Source: Erythrobacter donghaensis (GTDB taxonomy: Bacteria; Pseudomonadota; Alphaproteobacteria; Sphingomonadales; Sphingomonadaceae). From it: 64,000 nucleotides of DNA. Each line of letters opens with the position of its first letter. Within the stretch, counting starts at the first letter, position 1. Of the stretch, positions 23,727-32,943 are shown piece after piece. The position numbers were made by a program, and so were the translations under genes. Under the pieces are notes generated by a model. It was given only the letters and a program-made list of their open reading frames with translations. It searched no databases and was not told the origin of the DNA. The stretch is from assembly GCF_001557325.1 (NCBI RefSeq), contig NZ_LSJS01000137.1, forward strand, positions 1-64,000, read 5' to 3'.

Positions 23727-26486
23727 TCAACCATGCGCGCCGAATTCATTGGCGATCGCGGTTGAAATCCGCAGCGACAATTCCTGCGCCTTCGCGATCG
23801 GCGTCATGAAGTCGCGCTCGATCGACCCGTAGCCCTCCTCGCCGCCGTCGGGGTAGTCGGAGGGCTCGTCGAGCGGGAAGTCGCGCGGGCCGGGCACGCG
23901 CACCGGGAAGGCGCGCCGCAACTGCGCGAGGGCCTCGTCGATCCGCAGGGTCAGCACCATGTCGATCACGTCGCGGCGGCTGATGTCGTTGGCGCGGCTG
24001 AAGGCGGGGACGGCGACGACCTTGAGGAACATGTGCTGGAGCAGCGCGAGGCGCAGCGCCTGGAGCACGCCGATCCGGCGGCGCACATGCTCGCGCGCCT
24101 CGTCCGGCCTTTCGCCGGGCAGCAGGTCAAGCAGACGGTGAAACTTCAGGGCGTCGATCCGGAGGCGCGAGGCGAGGCGGCGGAACACCCCCGTCCGGTC
24201 GTCGCCCACCAGATATTCGGCCAATGCGGCGCAGCTGCCTGCGAGGTGATCCTCGGTCCCGCGATAGGTGCGGCTCGCCCAATAGGCCGAGTTGAACAGC
24301 TCGCCATAGGCCGCGACGGTCTTGATGCTGGCGAGTGCGTTTGCCGCGCGCACCAGCCGCAGGATCTGGCGCCCGCGCGGGGATTCGGTGAGCAGCGCGG
24401 CGATTTCCTCGCGATTGCCGTCGGCCGCGCTGCCGATCCCGGCGATGACGTTCACCGGATAGCCCAGTTGCTGGAGGATCGCGTTGTGCGGGATCGCGCG
24501 GATCTGGCGCAGGCTCATCTCGCGGTCGGCGTTTATGTCGCTCTGGCGGCGCGAGACGCGGCTGCCGGTGGGCTTCAATAGCCCCAGCCCGAAGGCCGTC
24601 ACCGCGCGGGCATAGGTGCGGCTCGCCAAGTGATCGCCCTGATGCTCCTTGACCGCGCGGTAGAAATCGAGGCTGAGATCGGTGCGGTGGTAGAAGGGGT
24701 CGGCAGGCGCGGCGAGGTCTGCCTCGGCGGGGCGCAGTTCGGCAATCCGCGAGAGCGTCGCGAGCGCCAGCTCGGGCGTCGCGAAGAACAGGTAGCCGTC
24801 GCCGCCCTGGAAGCTGACCTCGGGCTCCAGCCGGATGCCCGCGCGCGCAAACCGCCGCCGCGCCCAGGGGGAGAGCGGCCATTCGAGGCGGTCGGCGAAG
24901 CTTGCGGGATGCGCGCCGCGCCCCATGCTCTCGCCGTGGGTGTTGAACACCAGCGCGGCGATATCGGAGAGGCCGTTGGCCGCCATCGCCTCGGCCAGGC
25001 GCCCCTGCAACCGCTCGATCGCGAGCGCGGCGGGCACCTGCCCGACGAAGCGGCCTGCGTCCGAGAACCCGGTCTGCACCGCCACGCGGCCCCGCGCGCG
25101 GGCATAGGCGCGGTAGGCGGGCTCGGCGAGCAGCGCGTCGAGGAAGCGGCCGCCGTGTTCCAGCGCAGTCTCGGTCTCGAACAGCGGCGAGACATCGACC
25201 TTGTCTTCCACCCCGAACAGCTTGGCGAAATAGAGCGCGGCCAGCACCGTGGCGGGCTGTTCGCACTCGGCCACCAGCATGCGGATCGGGGCGTCGGCGT
25301 CGATGTGCTTGACGATCTGCGCCATGGCGAGGAACTGGCGGATCGCGGTCGAGCTTTCGGTGGCGAGCGCGGCGAAATTGGTCCTGAGCGGCGCGGCTTC
25401 CTCGACCATCCGGCGCAGCGTCGCGATGGCGCCCTTGCTGGCGAGGTCGATCCCCTCGTCATCCCCGCCGAGCCGGCGGCGAACGGCGTTGTGGAGCTGC
25501 TTGGCGTTCACCCGGAAGTGGATCCAGCCCATGCCGAGCCCGTCCGCGCGCATCGCCGCCGCCAGCGTCAGCAGGGCGATGGCGCGTTCTTCGGGCGCGC
25601 TTGTCGCTTCGCCTTCCAGCGCGGCGATGAGCGGGGTCAGTGACAGCAGGTTGTCGGGGCTGTGCGTGGTCAGCCGGTTGGCGGCTTCGGCGAGTGCCTC
25701 GGCGCTGGAGAGGTCGCCCGCGAAGTCATCGGCGCGCGCGGCGGCGAAGGCGGCGGCGGGCTTGAGGGTCGCGAGCAGCGGGTGGCCTGCGTCGAGCGCT
25801 TCCAGCGAAGCGGTGTAGCGCGCGAGGCGCTCGGCCTTTTCCTGCAAGCGGAAGGCGATCGAGGTGCGCCAGCCGATATCGGTGCGCCCGTCCATGTCGT
25901 AGCCGACCCAGCTGGCGAAGCGGAAGGGGAGCGGCCGCAAGCCGCGCCATTCCTGCGGCCAGCATCGGCGGGCCTCGCCCAGCAGGCGGGCGACGATCAC
26001 GTCGCGCGCGTCCTGCGCGCGGGCCATGGCGTCCATCGCGGCCCGGTGCTCGTGCTCGAGCGTCACCGCGGTGCGGGTCGCGGGGACGGCGCAGACGGTG
26101 TCGTCGACTTCCTCGGTCGCCGATGCCGCCATCGCCACCGCCTCGGACTGCGCCGGGCTCAAGAGGAAGGTCGGGTGGGCCGTGAAGACAGCGTGGAGCT
26201 GCGGGTTCTCCCAGCGCGCGGCAAAGGCGGCGAAGTCCTCCGCATCCTGTGCAGGGGCGGCTGCGGGCGGCGCGAGCAGGGTGCGCAGCTTGCGCGCGCG
26301 CGCCTTCAGCCCGTCGCACTCCAGCTCGGCGACCAGGGCTGCGACATCATCGAGGCTGGTCTCGCCCGCCTCGATTGCCCGCGACAGATCGAGCGAGAGC
26401 TGGAAGACCGGGTTGAACAGCGGGGTCTCCCGCGTGCGCTGGTGCAACTCGCCCAGCCGCGCCTCGAGCGCCGCGAGCGAGGTCAT
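23727..26486 (-). CDS. ppc: Divergent phosphoenolpyruvate carboxylase
   Basis: This 919-residue protein has the normal PEPC length. Visible are the H-P-T site (V-F-T-A-H-P-T near residue 100) and I-R-M-L near 405. The bicarbonate-site region reads G-F-S-D-A-G-R-F-V-G near 475, where classical PEPC has Y-S-D-S-x-K-D-x-G. The glycine-rich loop reads F-N-T-H-G-E-S-M-G-R-G near 513 instead of F-H-G-R-G-G-x-x-G-R-G. The second loop arginine is kept; the first is His, and the lysine is Arg. The C-terminus lacks the usual N-T-G. PEPC fixes bicarbonate onto PEP to make oxaloacetate; this member may be altered. It is translationally coupled to glk (ATGA). Confidence 0.72.
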   Translation of the reverse strand: MTSLAALEARLGELHQRTRETPLFNPVFQLSLDLSRAIEAGETSLDDVAALVAELECDGLKARARKLRTLLAPPAAAPAQDAEDFAAFAARWENPQLHAVFTAHPTFLLSPAQSEAVAMAASATEEVDDTVCAVPATRTAVTLEHEHRAAMDAMARAQDARDVIVARLLGEARRCWPQEWRGLRPLPFRFASWVGYDMDGRTDIGWRTSIAFRLQEKAERLARYTASLEALDAGHPLLATLKPAAAFAAARADDFAGDLSSAEALAEAANRLTTHSPDNLLSLTPLIAALEGEATSAPEERAIALLTLAAAMRADGLGMGWIHFRVNAKQLHNAVRRRLGGDDEGIDLASKGAIATLRRMVEEAAPLRTNFAALATESSTAIRQFLAMAQIVKHIDADAPIRMLVAECEQPATVLAALYFAKLFGVEDKVDVSPLFETETALEHGGRFLDALLAEPAYRAYARARGRVAVQTGFSDAGRFVGQVPAALAIERLQGRLAEAMAANGLSDIAALVFNTHGESMGRGAHPASFADRLEWPLSPWARRRFARAGIRLEPEVSFQGGDGYLFFATPELALATLSRIAELRPAEADLAAPADPFYHRTDLSLDFYRAVKEHQGDHLASRTYARAVTAFGLGLLKPTGSRVSRRQSDINADREMSLRQIRAIPHNAILQQLGYPVNVIAGIGSAADGNREEIAALLTESPRGRQILRLVRAANALASIKTVAAYGELFNSAYWASRTYRGTEDHLAGSCAALAEYLVGDDRTGVFRRLASRLRIDALKFHRLLDLLPGERPDEAREHVRRRIGVLQALRLALLQHMFLKVVAVPAFSRANDISRRDVIDMVLTLRIDEALAQLRRAFPVRVPGPRDFPLDEPSDYPDGGEEGYGSIERDFMTPIAKAQELSLRISTAIANEFGAHG

Positions 26487-27478
26487 GCCGCCTCTCCGTG
26501 CTCGGAGGCGAAGGCCGCAGCCGCGCCGAACAGGCCGGGCTGCGGGTGGATGATGAGCTTGACCGGGATCCCCGCCATCAGGCTCTCGAACCGCCCCTTG
26601 GCCTTGAAGCGCGCGGCGAAGCCCGAGGCGAGCAGCGTATCGCGGATGCGGTAGCCGAGGCCGCCGGCGATCACCACGCCCGCAAAGCCGCCCTGTGCCA
26701 GCGCCAGATCGCCCGCGACCGAGCCGAGCGAGAGGCAGAACCGGTCCACGGCGGCGGCAGCGAGGCTGTCCTCGCCGCTGGTGCCGAGGTTCCAGATCTC
26801 GATCGCATCGCGCTCGGGCTCGGTGCGGTGCTCGAGCGCGGCGAGCGCCTGATAGATGTCGACGATCCCCGGCCCGGCCACCACCCGCTCGACCGAGACA
26901 CGCAGGTGCCGCTGGCGCAACCGGGCGAGGATGGCGTCCTCGATGCTGTCCAAGGGGGCAAAGTCGATGTGTCCGCCCTCGGTCGCCTGCACCCGGTAAT
27001 GGCTCCCCGAACGGTAGAGATGTGCGACCCCAAGCCCCGTCCCCGGCCCGAGCACCGAGATCGTGCCCTCGCGCCCCAGCGGCACATCGGGGCCGGCAAG
27101 GTGCAGGAATTGGCTGTCGTCCGCGAGCGCGACCGCATGGGCGACCGCGGCAAAATCATTGACGATGGTGTACTGGCCCGCGCCAAGCTTCTCGGGGATC
27201 AGCGCGGGGCGGATGATCCAGGGGTTGTTGGTGAAGCGGATCACCGGATTGGGCTTGCCGGGGCTGCCGACCGGGCCGGCCACCGCGATGCTCACCGCAG
27301 CCGGAAGCGTGCCGCCCTTGCGCTTGCGGAAGGCCTCCCACGCGGTCTGGAAGCTGGCGTGATCGGCGGTGTGGAGCGTTTCCGGCTCGTCGAGGCTGAT
27401 CGTGCCGTCCGCTCCGATCGAGGCAATGGCAAAGCGGGCATGCGTCCCGCCGATATCGACCACCACCACTTCGCGCAT
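26483..27478 (-). CDS. glk: Glucokinase
   Basis: This 331-residue protein starts at the ATG at 27478, with GGGGAGAGAG upstream. It shows the ATP motif D-I-G-G-T-H-A-R-F near residue 7, V-N-D-F-A-A near 100, G-P-G-T-G-L-G near 133, and T-E-G-G-H-I-D-F-A-P near 155. It phosphorylates glucose to glucose-6-phosphate. The overlap with the PEPC gene ties sugar entry to the anaplerotic step in one transcript. Confidence 0.93.
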   Translation of the reverse strand: MREVVVVDIGGTHARFAIASIGADGTISLDEPETLHTADHASFQTAWEAFRKRKGGTLPAAVSIAVAGPVGSPGKPNPVIRFTNNPWIIRPALIPEKLGAGQYTIVNDFAAVAHAVALADDSQFLHLAGPDVPLGREGTISVLGPGTGLGVAHLYRSGSHYRVQATEGGHIDFAPLDSIEDAILARLRQRHLRVSVERVVAGPGIVDIYQALAALEHRTEPERDAIEIWNLGTSGEDSLAAAAVDRFCLSLGSVAGDLALAQGGFAGVVIAGGLGYRIRDTLLASGFAARFKAKGRFESLMAGIPVKLIIHPQPGLFGAAAAFASEHGEAA

Positions 27479-27573
27479 AGCTCTCTCCCCGCCAGCAAAT
27501 CCTGACACGGCGAGCATTAGCAGGCGGCGCGCGGGAATCCCACGCGCCGCATACTTATTCAAAATCGGGGGTC

Positions 27574-29706
27574 TTACTTGACGCCCATTTCCCCGAGCAG
27601 GCGCTGCGCGCCGTCGACCTTGTCCATCGTCCACAGCATGAAGCGGCTGTCGACGTGGATCGTGCGGTTGATCTTGGGATCATACATCCAGTCGCTGACC
27701 ACGCCCTCGATCGTGCCGTCGAAGGCGAGGCCGACGAACTCGCCGCGCGCATTCAGCGTCGAGGAGCCCGAGTTGCCGTTGGTGATGTCGACCGTCGACA
27801 TGAAGTCGACCGGCAGGGTGCCGAGCGCGGGCGCGGTGTAGCTGCCGTAGTCCTTGGCCTTGATCAGCTCGATCATCTTGTCGGGCGCATCGAACTCGCC
27901 GCGCCCGGTGTGCTTGGCGAGCAGCCCCTCGGCGGTGGTGAAGGCAGTCCAGACCTGCCCGTCGACCGTCTTGCCGGTGACCTTGCCATAGGTGAAGCGC
28001 AGCGAGCCGTTGGCGTCGGGGTACATGGTCTTGCCCTGCGAGGCCGCATAGGCGAGCCGCGCGGCCATCACCTGCGAACGCGCCTTCTGGACGCGGCCCG
28101 CGCGCTCCTTGTCGGCAGCCTCGGCCGCCATCGCCTCGTCATAGGTCGCCACCGCGAGCTGGATGAAGGGATCGCTCGAGGCCTTGAAGTCGGCCGGGGT
28201 CTTGCCCATCCACTCCAAGCGCTTGGCGGTGGTGCCAAGCTCGCTGCCGGCATAGAGCGCGGCGAGATCCTTGCCTTCGAGGAAGGCATCGAAGCTCTTG
28301 ACGCGCTGGTCGGCAGGCAAGGTGCGATACTCGGCAATCGCGTCGGCGAAGAGCTGCTGGTCGATCGCCTCTACATAACGGCGCTCGATCACCTGCATGC
28401 GCTGCGTCATGAGGGCCTTGTCGCGCGCCTGGAAGCCGGGTTCGCGGTCCTTGTCGGGCTTGGCCTGCTCGTTCGCCCAGCGATAGAGCGTGCGCGCCGC
28501 GCCGTAGAGCTGGCCGCGTCCGAGCAGCCCGCGCTTGGCATCGGCGAGCGATGCGGCGTTGGTTTCGGCCACCAGCCTGTCGAGCTCGGCCAGAGCCGCG
28601 CCGTATTGCGCCTCGCGCGCCGGATCGGCCTTGATCCACGCGCGGAACGCCGCTTCCTCGGCAGCCTTCTTCTGGGTCAGCGAGATTGCATCGGCGCCCG
28701 CAAGCTGGCCCGCGATCTTCTTCTCGTAGTTCTCCACGCCCTGAAGCGTCGCCGCATAGGCGATGGTCGCGGCCTGGTTGCCCGCGGTCAGCGCATCGAT
28801 GCTGTCGCCATATTCGGCGAGCATGCGCTGCTGGTAGGGGTAGAGCTCCTCGTAATAGAAGCGCGCCTCGTCAGCCGTGCGCAGGCGCTCGGTGGTGCCG
28901 GGGAAGCCCGCGACCATCACGAAGTCGCCTTCCTTGACGCCTTCCTTGGCGATCGGCAGCCATGCCTTGGGCTTGAAGGGCACGTTGTCCTTGCTGAAGG
29001 CAGCCGAGGAGCCGTCGGGCGCCACGTAGGCGCGGTAGAACGAGAAGTCCCCGGTGTGGCGCGGCCACTGCCAGTTGTCCTTCTCGCCGCCGAAATTGCC
29101 CACGCCGCCAGCGGGCGCATAGACCAGCCGCACGTCCTGGATCTCAAGCTGCTGCTGGAGCCAGTACTGCGCGCCGCCGAAATAGGCGCGCACGTCGCAG
29201 CGGCGGTTGGCCTGCTTCTCGCACGCTTCGATCAGCGCGGTGCGGTTGGCCTGAAGCCGGTCATAGCGCGCGCGGCCCTCGAGCTTGTCGGCGCCCTTGA
29301 GCATCGCGGCGGTGACATCGCGCAGATCCTCGATCACGTAGATCCGGCTGCCCGGTGCGGCGGGAAGCTCGTCGGCGAGGGTCTTGGCGAGGAAGCCGTC
29401 GGTCAGATAGTCATTCTCGGGCGAGGAGTTGTACTGGAGCGATCCGGCAACGCAGTGGTGGTTGGTCGCAACCAGACCCTGCGGCGAGAGGAAGGCGGCC
29501 GAACACCCGCCCAGCGAGGCGATCGCGGTGAGCGGCGGGCGTTGCAGGTCGCCGAGAGTCTTCGCGTCGAGCTCGAGGCCGGCGGCCTTCATCTCCTCGG
29601 CGATGGCACCGGTCTGGCTCGGCAGCCACATGCCCTCGTCGGCGGTGGCGATAGCGGGGGCGGCGAGCAGCAGGGCGCTGGCCCCGGCGCGCAGGATCGT
29701 CTTCAT
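27574..29706 (-). CDS. S46-family dipeptidyl-peptidase
   Basis: This 710-residue protein starts at the ATG at 29706 (M-K-T-I-L-R-A-G). It has a signal peptide ending A-I-A-T-A. The chymotrypsin-like serine protease triad of S46 enzymes is visible as His in T-N-H-H-C (about residue 84) and Ser in I-T-N-G-N-S-G-S (about 643). The N-terminal D-E-G-M-W and the central W-Q-W-P-R-H-T-G-D-F are also typical. S46 enzymes (DPP7/DPP11) cut dipeptides from oligopeptides in the periplasm. It is a single gene. Confidence 0.92.
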   Translation of the reverse strand: MKTILRAGASALLLAAPAIATADEGMWLPSQTGAIAEEMKAAGLELDAKTLGDLQRPPLTAIASLGGCSAAFLSPQGLVATNHHCVAGSLQYNSSPENDYLTDGFLAKTLADELPAAPGSRIYVIEDLRDVTAAMLKGADKLEGRARYDRLQANRTALIEACEKQANRRCDVRAYFGGAQYWLQQQLEIQDVRLVYAPAGGVGNFGGEKDNWQWPRHTGDFSFYRAYVAPDGSSAAFSKDNVPFKPKAWLPIAKEGVKEGDFVMVAGFPGTTERLRTADEARFYYEELYPYQQRMLAEYGDSIDALTAGNQAATIAYAATLQGVENYEKKIAGQLAGADAISLTQKKAAEEAAFRAWIKADPAREAQYGAALAELDRLVAETNAASLADAKRGLLGRGQLYGAARTLYRWANEQAKPDKDREPGFQARDKALMTQRMQVIERRYVEAIDQQLFADAIAEYRTLPADQRVKSFDAFLEGKDLAALYAGSELGTTAKRLEWMGKTPADFKASSDPFIQLAVATYDEAMAAEAADKERAGRVQKARSQVMAARLAYAASQGKTMYPDANGSLRFTYGKVTGKTVDGQVWTAFTTAEGLLAKHTGRGEFDAPDKMIELIKAKDYGSYTAPALGTLPVDFMSTVDITNGNSGSSTLNARGEFVGLAFDGTIEGVVSDWMYDPKINRTIHVDSRFMLWTMDKVDGAQRLLGEMGVK

Positions 29707-29790
29707 GTGCGGCAAACCTCTCTCACGAATGGATGGCGCCCGCTTGGGCGCAAGAGGCGCGTGTTAGGGCAAAGCGCGCGGGGCTGAAAA

Positions 29791-29805
29791 GGGGCATTGT
29801 GCCCC
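29791..29805. repeat. Small perfect hairpin upstream of the S46 gene
   Basis: GGGGCA-TTG-TGCCCC forms a 6-bp perfect stem in the 244-base space between the divergent S46 and lipoprotein genes. It could be an operator for either gene. Nothing more can be said. Confidence 0.3.
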
Positions 29806-29880
29806 ATCGACGAACCGCACATCGCGCTCGGCAGGCGACTTCGGGTTCGCACGGGCGAGGTTTTCCTGCAAAACGGCTCT

Positions 29881-29895
29881 TGCGAGTGATTATCA
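29881..29895. promoter_or_regulatory. Fur-box-like site before the lipoprotein gene
   Basis: The 15-mer from 29881 to 29895 (TGCGAGT-G-ATTATCA) matches the TGATAAT-N-ATTATCA Fur consensus at 11 of 14 defined positions, with a perfect right arm. It lies 55 bases before the ATG at 29951. Iron control is inferred. Confidence 0.4.
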
Positions 29896-29950
29896 GTTCG
29901 GCCATGACGCAGGCTGGATTTCATCACACGCCAAGGACGCACCCCCTCCC

Positions 29951-30814
29951 ATGAACAGCACGCTCAAACTCTGGACTCAGCTTGGCCTCGGCACCGCGCT
30001 TGCAGGCGGGTTGCTGGCCGCCTGCGGGGGCGAGGCAGGCGGAGAGGGCGCGGCGGGCGAGGCGGGAGCTCCTGGCACTGCCGCCACCGCCGGCGAAGGC
30101 GAAGGCGAAGGTGGGAGCGGCGCGGGCGAGGGCGAGGCCGCTGCGCCAGGCGGTGAAGGCGAAGGCGGCGTCGCGGTCGCCGATGCGGCGAAGGACCCGG
30201 TCGCCTACGGCATCGCGCTCGCGGTCGCCGAGGCGCATGTCGTCGCCGCGCGCGATGCCTATGCGGCGGGCAAGAAGGAAGCGGCAGGCGAGATGTTCGC
30301 GCATCCGGTAAGCGAGGTGCTGCTAGACATGGACCCCGCCTTCACCGCGCTGGGCGTCAAGGACATGAAGCCGCTGTTCTCGGCGGCCTCGGATGCGGCG
30401 CTCGCGGGCAAGCCGGTCGCCGAGGTGAACAAGGCCTATGACGCGATCATCGCCGCGCTGCGCGCCGCTGCGGCCAAGGCGCCCAAGAGCGATGCCAGCG
30501 CGGCGAAGGTTCAGGCCGGGGTGATCGCCGACATGATCGAGCGCGCGAGCGCGATGTATCGCCAGCTGCCCACGAACGACGCCTACGAGCCCTATCTCGA
30601 CGGCTACGGCTTCGCCCGCGTGGCGGCGGGCAGCTTCGCCGCCTCGGGCGCGGCAATCAAGGCCGAGAACCCCGCGCTCCACGCGGCCATCGCCGAGGCG
30701 CTTGCTCTGTTAAGCAAGGCCTATCCCGGCGCCGCCCGCCCGGCCAAGCTGCCCGCCGAACCGGGCGCGCTGTCGGGCGCTTCGGCCAAGGTGATGCTCG
30801 CGGCGGGAAGCTGA
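29951..30814 (+). CDS. Lipoprotein of unknown function with Gly/Glu-rich linker
   Basis: This 287-residue protein has a lipobox L-A-A-C (Cys25). After it comes a low-complexity linker of G-E-G-E-G-E and G-S-G-A-G-E repeats (about residues 28-75), then an all-helical domain with F-A-H-P-V-S-E-V near 118 and many alanine-rich helices. It would be anchored in a membrane facing the periplasm. The helical domain recalls imelysin/EfeO-type folds, but the G-x-H-x-x-E motif of that family is absent, so I do not assign it. The upstream Fur-like box suggests an iron link. Confidence 0.65.
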   Translation: MNSTLKLWTQLGLGTALAGGLLAACGGEAGGEGAAGEAGAPGTAATAGEGEGEGGSGAGEGEAAAPGGEGEGGVAVADAAKDPVAYGIALAVAEAHVVAARDAYAAGKKEAAGEMFAHPVSEVLLDMDPAFTALGVKDMKPLFSAASDAALAGKPVAEVNKAYDAIIAALRAAAAKAPKSDASAAKVQAGVIADMIERASAMYRQLPTNDAYEPYLDGYGFARVAAGSFAASGAAIKAENPALHAAIAEALALLSKAYPGAARPAKLPAEPGALSGASAKVMLAAGS

Positions 30815-30984
30815 TTCCGGGGCCTTCGCGGCGCGAGGAACTCCCGTGCGGCGGATGATACCGCTCGCATTGTTGTCCAAACGCGACAATCTTGCCGCTG
30901 CGGCCGCGATGGCGCCGCTGCGCGCTTGCCTTTGTCGCAAGCCCTAGTAGCTATGCATCGGAAAAGGGGTCGCCGTTCGCGGGA

Positions 30985-31004
30985 TTGACACTGAGGGGTG
31001 TCAA
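30985..31004. promoter_or_regulatory. Perfect inverted repeat upstream of the TPS-cytochrome operon
   Basis: TTGACAC-N6-GTGTCAA has perfect 7-bp arms and lies 95 bases before the TTG start at 31099. The arm spacing is that of a CRP/FNR-type dimer site (TGTGA-N6-TCACA). The left arm also contains TTGACA, a possible -35. It could be the control site of the long operon that follows. Confidence 0.45.
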
Positions 31005-31098
31005 ATGGCGAACGTCTATCGGGGTCAGGCCGTCGCACGAGACCCGCCGCAGGCGCGGCGGCCGGGCGAAGGCGTGCCGCTGCATTTTGGGGGGGACC

Positions 31099-32943
31099 TT
31101 GTCGCATTCTCGCATCAGCCGGCCGCGCGTGAATCTGCGCTCGTTCGCCAGCCCAGCCGCGATCGCGGCGCCGCTCGCGGCGGGCGCGCTGTGCCTTTTG
31201 CCTGTGCCCGCGCTGGCTCAGGCGGGCCCTGCGCCTGCCATCACCCCGCCCAACCGCAGCGATCTGGTGCCCCCTGACCAGCGCTCGCCGCAACGCGCCA
31301 CGACACTGACGGTCGACGGCGATTTCGAACGCGCTCCCTGCGCGCTCGACCGGCAGGAATTCGCCGGGATCAGGTTCACCGTGAAAGGCGCCGCATTCGA
31401 CGGCCTCGCCCGGGTGCCCGGCCTCTCGCTCGAGCGCGCCTATGCCGATTATGTCGGGCGCGAGCTGCCGGTCTCGGTGCTGTGCGACATCCGCGCCGAG
31501 GCCAACGCCATCCTGCGCCGCGACGGCTATCTCGCCACGGTCGAGATCCCCGAACAGAGCCTCGCCGACGGCACCCCCGATTTCAAGGTCGTGTTCGGCC
31601 GCCTCACCTCGGTCCGCGTGCGCGGCGAGGCCGGGGCCTCGGAGGCGCTGGTCGCCCGCTATCTCGAGAAGCTCACCGCTGAAGAGGTGTTCAACATCAA
31701 CCGCGCCGAGCGCTATCTGCTGCTCGCCGACGACCTGCCCGGGCTCGACGTGCGCCTGTCGCTGCGTCCGGCCGCGGGCGGCGCGCCCGGCGATCTGGTC
31801 GGCGAGGTCGCGGTGCTGCGCCAGCGCGCGATGGTCGATCTCAACATCCAGAACCTCGCCTCGCGCGCGATCGGGCGCTACGGCGGAGTGCTGCGGGGCG
31901 AGATCTACGATGTCACCGGGCTGGGCGACCGCACCTCGCTGGCGCTGTTCTCCACGCTCGATTTCGAAGAGCAGCACACCGTCCAGGTCGGCCACGATTT
32001 CCGCGTCGGCAGCGAGGGGCTGCGGCTCGGCGGCCAGTTCACCTGGAGCAACACCAACCCCGCGACCGGGATCGCCGGGTTCAACGTCGAATCCGACACG
32101 ATCTTCGCCAGCGTCTTTGCCAGCTATCCGCTGCTGCGCACCCGGGCGAGCAGCCTCTATGCCGATGCCGGGTTCGACTTCGTCGACCAGGACGTTTCGT
32201 TGAACGGCTTCGGCCTGACGCGCGACCGGGTGCGGATGGCCTATGTGCGCCTGTCGGGCGAGCTGATCGACCAGGGCTCGGTGGTGCGCGCGGGCGGCTA
32301 CTCGGCCTTCGAGCCGCGCTTGCGCCTGCGCTACGGGGCGGAGCTGCGCCAAGGGCTCGACGTTCTTTCGGCGAGCCCCGATTGCCGCGCCAACCCGCTC
32401 GCCTGCCTCGCCGGCGGCATGGCCGCCCCGAGCCGGATCGAGGCCGATCCGACCCCGCTGGTGCTGCGCCTCAACACCGGCCTCGAATACCGCCCGGTGC
32501 CCGAGTGGACGCTGGCGCTCGCCACGCAGGCGCAGGTCACCGGCGACGCGCTGCCCGCCTTCGAGGAACTCGCCGCCGGCTCCTTCTCGATCGGGCGCGG
32601 TTATGATCCGGGCGCGGTGCTCGGCGACAGCGGCATCCTCAACGCCTTCGAACTGCGTTACGGCTCGATGAGCCCCGAGACCGCCGAGGGCGTGGCATGG
32701 CAGCCCTATGTCTTCACCGACTTCGCCGTGGTCTGGAACGAGGATCCGAGCCGCGTCGGCACCAACCCCGACAAGCTGTGGTCGGCCGGAGGCGGCGTGC
32801 GCCTGTCCTGGGGCCGCGGCATCCAGAGCGATCTGGTCGTCGCCGTGCCGCTTGAAACCCCCGACCTTGCCCAGCGCAGGGGCGATGTCCGTTTCCTGTT
32901 CTCGCTCACCGCCCGCCTGTTCCCGTGGAGATTTTCGAGATGA
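31099..32943 (+). CDS. TpsB/FhaC-type two-partner secretion transporter
   Basis: I use the TTG at 31099, preceded by a run of G (GGGGGGGA). It gives a good signal peptide ending P-A-L-A near residue 37 and a 614-residue protein. Two POTRA-like regions occupy about residues 65-230 (A-N-A-I-L-R-R-D-G-Y-L-A; F-N-I-N-R-A-E-R). A 16-strand barrel follows, with the L6 signature S-I-G-R-G-Y-D-P-G near residue 500. TpsB proteins thread one beta-helical exoprotein through the outer membrane. The substrate gene overlaps its stop (ATGA at 32940). Confidence 0.88.
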   Translation: MSHSRISRPRVNLRSFASPAAIAAPLAAGALCLLPVPALAQAGPAPAITPPNRSDLVPPDQRSPQRATTLTVDGDFERAPCALDRQEFAGIRFTVKGAAFDGLARVPGLSLERAYADYVGRELPVSVLCDIRAEANAILRRDGYLATVEIPEQSLADGTPDFKVVFGRLTSVRVRGEAGASEALVARYLEKLTAEEVFNINRAERYLLLADDLPGLDVRLSLRPAAGGAPGDLVGEVAVLRQRAMVDLNIQNLASRAIGRYGGVLRGEIYDVTGLGDRTSLALFSTLDFEEQHTVQVGHDFRVGSEGLRLGGQFTWSNTNPATGIAGFNVESDTIFASVFASYPLLRTRASSLYADAGFDFVDQDVSLNGFGLTRDRVRMAYVRLSGELIDQGSVVRAGGYSAFEPRLRLRYGAELRQGLDVLSASPDCRANPLACLAGGMAAPSRIEADPTPLVLRLNTGLEYRPVPEWTLALATQAQVTGDALPAFEELAAGSFSIGRGYDPGAVLGDSGILNAFELRYGSMSPETAEGVAWQPYVFTDFAVVWNEDPSRVGTNPDKLWSAGGGVRLSWGRGIQSDLVVAVPLETPDLAQRRGDVRFLFSLTARLFPWRFSR

